NCBI RefSeq assembly: GCF_001494595.1
Contig: NZ_LN929907.1
Location: 1,803,468 to 1,867,467 of the forward strand
Source of the DNA: Mycobacterium sp. M26
GTDB lineage: Bacteria > Actinomycetota > Actinomycetes > Mycobacteriales > Mycobacteriaceae
DNA length: 64,000 bases
Direction: 5' to 3'
Every line of letters begins with the position of its first letter. Within the stretch, counting starts at the first letter, position 1. The notes beneath the pieces are model-generated. The model did no database searches and had not been told where the DNA came from. It saw only the letters and a list, made by a program, of their open reading frames with translations. A program made the translations under genes and the position numbers. Positions 59,151-64,000 of this stretch are shown piece by piece.

Positions 59151-62100
59151 GTGACGTCGGCTACCGAAATCTGCCGGTCGTGTGGGGCCAGACCACACGA
59201 GGGCGCCCGATTCTGCGGGCAGTGCGGTGCGCAGCTCAGCGCAACGTCGGCCCCCTCGGAGTACAAGCAGGTCACGGTGCTTTTCGCCGATGTGGTGCGC
59301 TCGATGGCGATCGCGGCAGCTTTGGACATCGAGCGGTTGCGCGATGTGATGACCGAGTTGCTGGAGCGAACCGCAGCCGTCGCGCGCCGCTATGGCGGAA
59401 CGGTCGAATACAACGGCGATGGAGTGATGGCGCTGTTCGGCGCACCGGTGGCGCTGGAGGACCACGCGTTCCGGGCCTGCCTGGCGGCCCTGGAGATGCA
59501 GGACGAAGCCCGCAAGGTGGCCGCCGACGTGCGGAGCCGTGACGGCGTCGAGGTCAGCATTCGGGTGGGGCTCAACTCAGGGCGGGTGATCGCCGGTCGG
59601 ATCGGCTCCGGGGTGCTGGGATACGCCGCCACGGGCGAGACCGTCGGATTCGCGCAGCGGATGGAAACGGTGGCCCCACCCGGCGGCGTGTTGCTCTCCG
59701 AATACACCGCCCGGCTGGTCGAACACCGCACCGACCTGTCCGACCCCGAATGGTGTCAGGTCAAGGGATCCGACCAGCCGGTGCTGGCTCGCCGACTGCT
59801 GGGCATCGCCGACCGAACGATCGGACGCTTCGAGGCCAGTCTTGTGGGCCGGGGCGGCGAGATGGCCGCCATCGAGGCTCATATCGAAGAGACGATTGGT
59901 GGCCGCGGTGGCGTGCGGTGTGTGGTCGGACCGCCCGGCATCGGCAAATCCCGGCTCGCGCGTGAGGCGGCGGCGCTGGCTGCCCGGCGCGGTGTCGAGG
60001 TGACATGGACCTACTGCGAATCCCACACCGCTGAGGTGCCATTCCATGCGGTGGCCCAGTTGTTGCGGGCGGCGACCGGGGTGACCGACCTCGCAGCGTC
60101 CGAGGCCCGGGAGAAGGTGCGGGCGACGTTCCCGGGTGCCGATCCGGTGGACCTGTTGTTGTTCGACGATCTGCTCGGTATCGCCGACCCGGATGTGCCT
60201 GCGCCGCAGATCGATCCGGCGGCCCGGCGGCGCCGGTTCACAGCGCTGATCAATGCCGCCTCGCTGGCGCGTACCGCCCCGGCGCTGCTGATCATCGAAG
60301 ACGCGCATTGGATCGACCCCGTCAGCGAATCGATCGTGGCCGATCTGCTCGCGGTCATCGCGGGCACGCCGACGCTGGTGTTGATCACGTATCGACCGGA
60401 CTATGAGGGCGTCCTGGCGCGGCTGTCCGCCGCTGCGACGATTCTCCTGAAGCCCCTTGGTGATTCGGATACCACCGCGCTGATCATCGAACTGCTCGGT
60501 ACCCATCCGTCCGTCCGGGACCTGTCCACCACCATTGCGCAACGGGCAGCCGGAAATCCGTTCTTCGCCGAGGAGATCGTCCGCGAGTTGGTGCAGCGGG
60601 GCGTGCTGACCGGGGAGCGCGGCGCCTACGTCCGTCGGGCCGACGTCGGTGAGGTGACGGTGCCCGCCACGGTCCAGGCCGCCATCACCGCGCGCCTGGA
60701 TCGCCTCAGCGCGCCGGCCAAGCAAACGCTGCACGCGGCGGCGGTGATCGGAGCGCGCTTCGGCGCGGAGCTACTCACTACATTGGGTATCGATCCCGTC
60801 TTCGATGAGCTGTTGGGGGTGGAGTTGGTCGAGCAGGTGCGATCCACCCCCACCGCCGAGTACGATTTCCGGCACCCGTTGATCAAGGCCGTTGCCTACG
60901 AATCGCAGCTGAAATCGACGCGCTCCGAATGGCATCGGCGGCTGGCAACGGTGATCGAGGAGCGGGCCCCCGAATCGGTCGAGGAGAACGCCGCGCTCAT
61001 TGCCGAACATCTCGATGCCGCCGGCGATCTCGAAGCGGCGTACGGCTGGCACCTGCGGGCTGCGGCATGGTCGACCAATCGTGATCTCGGTGCAGCCCGG
61101 ATCAGCTGGGAGCGGGCGTGCGCCGTTGCCGACCGGCTGCCGGACAGCCCGCAACACCGAGGCATGCGGATCGCCCCGCGCACCATGCTGTGTGCGACGG
61201 ATTGGCAGGCGGAGGTTGTCCAGGACAGCTGGGGACGGTTTACCGAACTGCGCGAATTATGCACTGCGGCAGGGGACAGGGTCTCGCTGGCCATCGGGAT
61301 GACCGGGCTGGCTTCCGAGTTGTTGTATGCCGGACGCCCCGGCGAGGGTTCCCGGCTGGCGATGGAACAGATGGAACTGCTGGATTCGATCGGCGATCCC
61401 GCGCTCACATTGGGATTGGCGTTCGTGGCATTCGCCAACTGGTTCAACAGCGGTGACATCGACGCTATCGCCACCTGGTCGCATCGCCTTGTCGAGCTGG
61501 CCGACGGCGACTCGACGCTGGGCTCAGCGTTCGGAATCGGCTCACCCCTCGCGATTGCAATGGTGTTTCGCGGCCTGGCGGGATGGTGGATCGGCCGCCC
61601 CGGCTGGCGGCGCGATGTCGACGATGCTCTCGAGATCGCCCGTGGTGCTGGCCCCTCCGCCTTCGCCTTGGTGGCGGTCTGGGCTCACGGCGCCCTGCTG
61701 TACGGGGTTGTCCGAGCCGACGCCGACGCGATCCAGACAATCGCCGAGGCGGCGCAGCAGGCTGAGGGTGCCAGCAATGACTTCTCGGTGGTCGGGTCGA
61801 AATTCGGTCTCGCCGTGGCACTGTTGTGCTCCCCCGCCGAGGCGGACCGTGCCCGCGGACTGGAGTTGATGCTCACGGCACGCGACATCTGGCTGCCTGA
61901 GCGATCGCCCTCTCTGGTTCCCCTAGCCACTGTCTGCGCCGCGCGGGAACTGGCCCGGCACGGCGACCGCGACAGCGCACTCGATCAGATGCGGCTGGCC
62001 GTCGGGGATCTGCTCGATGCTCGCCGGGTCGGGTGGATCGGTTGCTGCACAGCGATTCTGGTGGAGACGCTGATCGACCGGGGGAGCGAGAGCGACCTGG

Positions 62101-62336
62101 AGGAGGCGGAGAATCTGATCGCCGAGCTGGGTCAGCTGAAGCAGGCTGCCATCCTGGAGGTGACCGTGCTTCGGTTGCGTGCCCTGCTCGCGGCAGCCCG
62201 CGGCGATGATGCAGCCTATCGTGCCCTGGTCGCCGACTACCGGCAGCGAGCGGAATCGCTTGACTACGAGGGGCATAGCGAGTGGGCCGCCAGCATGGCC
62301 GACGGCGCACCGCTGGGCTCTACACCGGCGAACTGA
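59151..62336 (+). CDS. Zinc-ribbon / class III cyclase / AAA signalling protein
   Basis: A 1061-residue cytoplasmic signalling protein: zinc ribbon CRSCG...CGQCG (8-25), class III adenylyl cyclase domain (about 38-215), AAA/NACHT-like ATPase with Walker A GPPGIGKS (260-267) and a Walker B-like LLIIEDAHW (about 380), then helical repeats to the end. Cyclase metal ligands D47 and D90 are present. The transition-state motif reads TGETVGFAQR: Arg is kept, but the usual Asn is Gly, so catalytic rate may be low. No DNA-binding domain was recognised at the C-terminus, unlike the LuxR-type relatives. GTG 59151 with AGGGGG upstream. Divergent from lhr. Confidence 0.88.
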   Translation: MTSATEICRSCGARPHEGARFCGQCGAQLSATSAPSEYKQVTVLFADVVRSMAIAAALDIERLRDVMTELLERTAAVARRYGGTVEYNGDGVMALFGAPVALEDHAFRACLAALEMQDEARKVAADVRSRDGVEVSIRVGLNSGRVIAGRIGSGVLGYAATGETVGFAQRMETVAPPGGVLLSEYTARLVEHRTDLSDPEWCQVKGSDQPVLARRLLGIADRTIGRFEASLVGRGGEMAAIEAHIEETIGGRGGVRCVVGPPGIGKSRLAREAAALAARRGVEVTWTYCESHTAEVPFHAVAQLLRAATGVTDLAASEAREKVRATFPGADPVDLLLFDDLLGIADPDVPAPQIDPAARRRRFTALINAASLARTAPALLIIEDAHWIDPVSESIVADLLAVIAGTPTLVLITYRPDYEGVLARLSAAATILLKPLGDSDTTALIIELLGTHPSVRDLSTTIAQRAAGNPFFAEEIVRELVQRGVLTGERGAYVRRADVGEVTVPATVQAAITARLDRLSAPAKQTLHAAAVIGARFGAELLTTLGIDPVFDELLGVELVEQVRSTPTAEYDFRHPLIKAVAYESQLKSTRSEWHRRLATVIEERAPESVEENAALIAEHLDAAGDLEAAYGWHLRAAAWSTNRDLGAARISWERACAVADRLPDSPQHRGMRIAPRTMLCATDWQAEVVQDSWGRFTELRELCTAAGDRVSLAIGMTGLASELLYAGRPGEGSRLAMEQMELLDSIGDPALTLGLAFVAFANWFNSGDIDAIATWSHRLVELADGDSTLGSAFGIGSPLAIAMVFRGLAGWWIGRPGWRRDVDDALEIARGAGPSAFALVAVWAHGALLYGVVRADADAIQTIAEAAQQAEGASNDFSVVGSKFGLAVALLCSPAEADRARGLELMLTARDIWLPERSPSLVPLATVCAARELARHGDRDSALDQMRLAVGDLLDARRVGWIGCCTAILVETLIDRGSESDLEEAENLIAELGQLKQAAILEVTVLRLRALLAAARGDDAAYRALVADYRQRAESLDYEGHSEWAASMADGAPLGSTPAN

Positions 62337-63054
62337 GCCCCCGCGCCGGTCGTGCCGATGCACCCGTCGAACGGTGGGTCGAATGGTTTACCGTCGGTTC
62401 CCGCCCCGAATCATGCGGCGAGGACGCGGCTGATGTGCGCGATGAACGTGCAGCAGCTGACGGCCGTACGGGGGAAACAGCGTCGGCAGGTCGCCGAAGG
62501 ATTGACCGCGCCGATCCGGCCGCGTTACGGAGTGTCCCCTGCCCGACGGGGCGCGCGGAGTGGGCCGTGGTCGTTTCGGCGCTTCCCGTGTTGGTGGCCT
62601 TTGCGGCGGCCGCGGTTGTTGGTGACGGATTGCCGGACACCCCTCTCGTCAGCCAGCGGGCCGCCTCTTGAACCAGGAGAACCGGCAAGCTGAGCGCCCA
62701 GATGACGGTACCGACCGCGCCTGCGAGCAGGATGGGGCCGAAGAACAGCACCGCAAAGACGATGACTCCGGGCGCTTGTTCCAACAACGGGCTACCTGAT
62801 TCCGCAGCGGTAGGCGTCAGCGCGACCCGGCTCGCAGCCGCCGGCTGCCGTTTGCCGGTAAGCCCCGAGGTCGGTGCGGCGACCGTTGAGGCTTGAGTGG
62901 CCGTGAGTCTCACCGCGTATCGCTCATTGGATGTGATGTGGTGGTCCGGCGGCGCCACCACGACGGTGGCCGCCAGGATTCCCGCACTCGCCACGCAGAT
63001 GCATCGGGTGAATTGTCGATGTGTCCAGCGGGGCACTTTCGCTGTGTTGTTCAT
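62320..63054 (-). CDS. Low-complexity single-span membrane protein
   Basis: A 244-residue protein from ATG 63054 (MNNTAKVPRW); a GTG at 63081 would add 9 residues. An N-terminal hydrophobic stretch (about 20-35) and a strong membrane segment (about 95-130, VIVFAVLFFGPILLAGAVGTV) surround a Thr/Ala-rich extracytoplasmic stretch. The C-terminal 115 residues are Ser/Ala/Arg-rich and disordered. No family is recognised. It ends by overlapping the cyclase gene for 17 bp. Third gene of a minus-strand run of similar proteins. Confidence 0.6.
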   Translation of the reverse strand: MNNTAKVPRWTHRQFTRCICVASAGILAATVVVAPPDHHITSNERYAVRLTATQASTVAAPTSGLTGKRQPAAASRVALTPTAAESGSPLLEQAPGVIVFAVLFFGPILLAGAVGTVIWALSLPVLLVQEAARWLTRGVSGNPSPTTAAAAKATNTGSAETTTAHSARPVGQGTLRNAAGSARSILRRPADAVSPVRPSAAARSSRTSAASSPHDSGREPTVNHSTHRSTGASARPARGLSSPV

Positions 63055-63089
63055 GCTCGGCAGCCTGTCAGGGTGTGGCACCGACTTGA

Positions 63090-63416
63090 TCAGTAGCGAG
63101 GTACCGCATTGTCGGCTGGTGGTGGCTGAGCAGGATGATTATCAGGCGATTTCATGGCGTCGTCGGAGTCGCCAGATGCTCGCTGACTGCGAGCTCCGGT
63201 GCCAATGGGACGTGTTGTCGCGCTCGGCTTGTCGTTGCCATCGGGGTGACGCTTGTTGGTCTGGCTGGCTGCCGCCAGTTCATCAGCCATCCGGTCACCG
63301 ATCGAGGCTGTCGCGGTGGTGGCTCCGACGAGTCTGGGAACGTCCAGCATGGCCGCGACCGCGATCGCGACGACAGCGACTTCCAGTGCGGCCGTCATGG
63401 TGTCGGCGGCCATCAT
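63090..63416 (-). CDS. Short membrane-anchored hypothetical protein
   Basis: A 108-residue ORF with one N-terminal membrane segment (about 7-25, MTAALEVAVVAIAVAAML) and a hydrophilic, Asp/Pro/Ser-rich remainder. No domain is recognised. Support: ATG 63416 overlaps the upstream stop as ATGA, and the next gene follows on the same strand 35 bp later, an operon-like arrangement. The alternative is that it is non-coding; plus-strand ORFs here are no better. Confidence 0.45.
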   Translation of the reverse strand: MMAADTMTAALEVAVVAIAVAAMLDVPRLVGATTATASIGDRMADELAAASQTNKRHPDGNDKPSATTRPIGTGARSQRASGDSDDAMKSPDNHPAQPPPADNAVPRY

Positions 63417-64000
63417 TGATCGGAAGCGCTGCTTGCGGCGGATGTGGCGTGGCGAGCACTGCGCCCAGTGGATTTCTCCGACCTGTCGGCCGCGCCGTTC
63501 ACCGCGCGTTTCGTCGTGGAATCATCGGCGGAGTGCGCGCTCTGCCTGGCGCCGACCGTCTTCGCCGCAATGCTACGTAGGCTCGTTGCCGCGGAACTGC
63601 GGGCGCGCATACGACTGGCCGGCTGGTTGACGGGCGTGGCCGCCGAGGCGCGGGTGGTCGCTGCACTCGGTGAGTGCGCGGTCGATATGGCTGATGACGG
63701 CGAAGTATCACGAGCAGCGGCTCTGGTGGTCGAGACGACGGGCGCCGCCGGGCCTGCGACGAGTCGCTGGAGTTGCGACACCACCCACATCACCGCAAAG
63801 AAGGCGATCACCAACGGGGCGGTTATCGCGGTCGCAACTGCTTCGACAATCTTCGCCCCGATGTCGGCTGGCGTGAGATTGATCGGGAATGGTTGGGCGG
63901 GGCCGCCCGTGGACTGGTTGCTGGCGATGTTCGATGCCGCTGCGCGTATCTGCGCCGCCGACGGCGAGGTGAACGAGACAAACTGGACCGGCTGGACAAC
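63413..64000 (-). CDS. Membrane protein, 5' end beyond the window
   Basis: The frame is open from 63413 to the window edge (at least 195 residues visible), so the start lies outside. Reading inward: QFVSFTSPSAAQIRAAASN, an Ala/Gly/Pro stretch, PFPINLTPADIGAKIVEAV, one membrane span (ITAPLVIAFFAVMWVV), then a Ser/Thr/Ala/Arg-rich tail to the end. The layout equals that of the gene at 62320-63054: extracytoplasmic region, one span, disordered basic tail. No family is recognised. Confidence 0.55.
   Translation of the reverse strand, partial: VVQPVQFVSFTSPSAAQIRAAASNIASNQSTGGPAQPFPINLTPADIGAKIVEAVATAITAPLVIAFFAVMWVVSQLQRLVAGPAAPVVSTTRAAARDTSPSSAISTAHSPSAATTRASAATPVNQPASRMRARSSAATSLRSIAAKTVGARQSAHSADDSTTKRAVNGAADRSEKSTGRSARHATSAASSASDQ

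Overview
The window is high-GC actinobacterial DNA from a mycobacterium, most likely an environmental, fast-growing Mycolicibacterium-type species (species not resolvable here). The evidence is the gene content and order. A backbone collinear with the M. tuberculosis Rv3319-Rv3296 interval is recognisable (sdhBADC, cdd, deoA, add, satS, upp, pmmB, deoD, amiB1, amiA1, Rv3304-like, lpdA, glpD2, Rv3300c-like pseudouridine synthase, nei, lhr), recalled from memory of that genome. There is also an MmpL transporter, paired FadE-type dehydrogenases and many GTGA/ATGA stop-start overlaps. I saw no tRNA, rRNA, IS element or CRISPR array. No non-coding stretch exceeds about 250 bp; the longest (29296-29533) is described.

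Layout. 1-6457: a seven-gene plus-strand operon (two acyl-CoA dehydrogenases, two MaoC-fold hydratases, a thiolase-fold Ltp-like protein, a DUF35 protein, an acyl-CoA synthetase), organised like the steroid side-chain igr system. 6454-12731 (minus): succinate dehydrogenase sdhCDAB followed by a secreted GH5 cellulase with Calx-beta domains. 12879-15705 (plus): nucleoside salvage cdd-deoA-add. 15811-20948: MmpL transporter, SatS export chaperone (minus) and a small YdcF/SanA-like membrane protein.

20950-37375 is the main accessory block, sitting between satS and upp. It starts with an exopolysaccharide-type set: three glycosyltransferases, a beta-helix lipoprotein, Wzy-like and Wzx-like membrane proteins and a Wzz protein with a degenerate tyrosine-kinase domain. 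It continues with an amino acid:[carrier protein] ligase cluster: AcpS-type transferase, GH2-like protein, DUF1839 protein, carrier protein, a broken acyl-CoA dehydrogenase, the class II synthetase-like ligase and a double alpha/beta hydrolase. This second set is the best candidate for a poorly described system.

37406-50018 returns to backbone genes, with a MarR/AbrB-type pair and a galE inserted. 50004-52949 holds an AraC regulator divergent from a small hydrolase/DUF1330 operon and a DUF1269 protein. 52918-59064 holds nei, a 7Fe ferredoxin, a tiny secreted protein and lhr. 59151-62336 encodes a class III cyclase/AAA/helical-repeat signalling protein. The window ends in a minus-strand run of three low-complexity membrane proteins, the first one cut by the window edge.

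Regulation visible in sequence: many divergent gene pairs share very short spacers with TAnnnT -10 boxes 6-8 bp before the start codon, implying leaderless transcripts. Perfect palindromes lie before the dehydrogenase operon, the carrier-protein cluster, the MarR/AbrB pair, the DUF1269 gene (Crp-like) and fdxA. A hairpin overlaps the ribosome-binding site of the cyclase gene.
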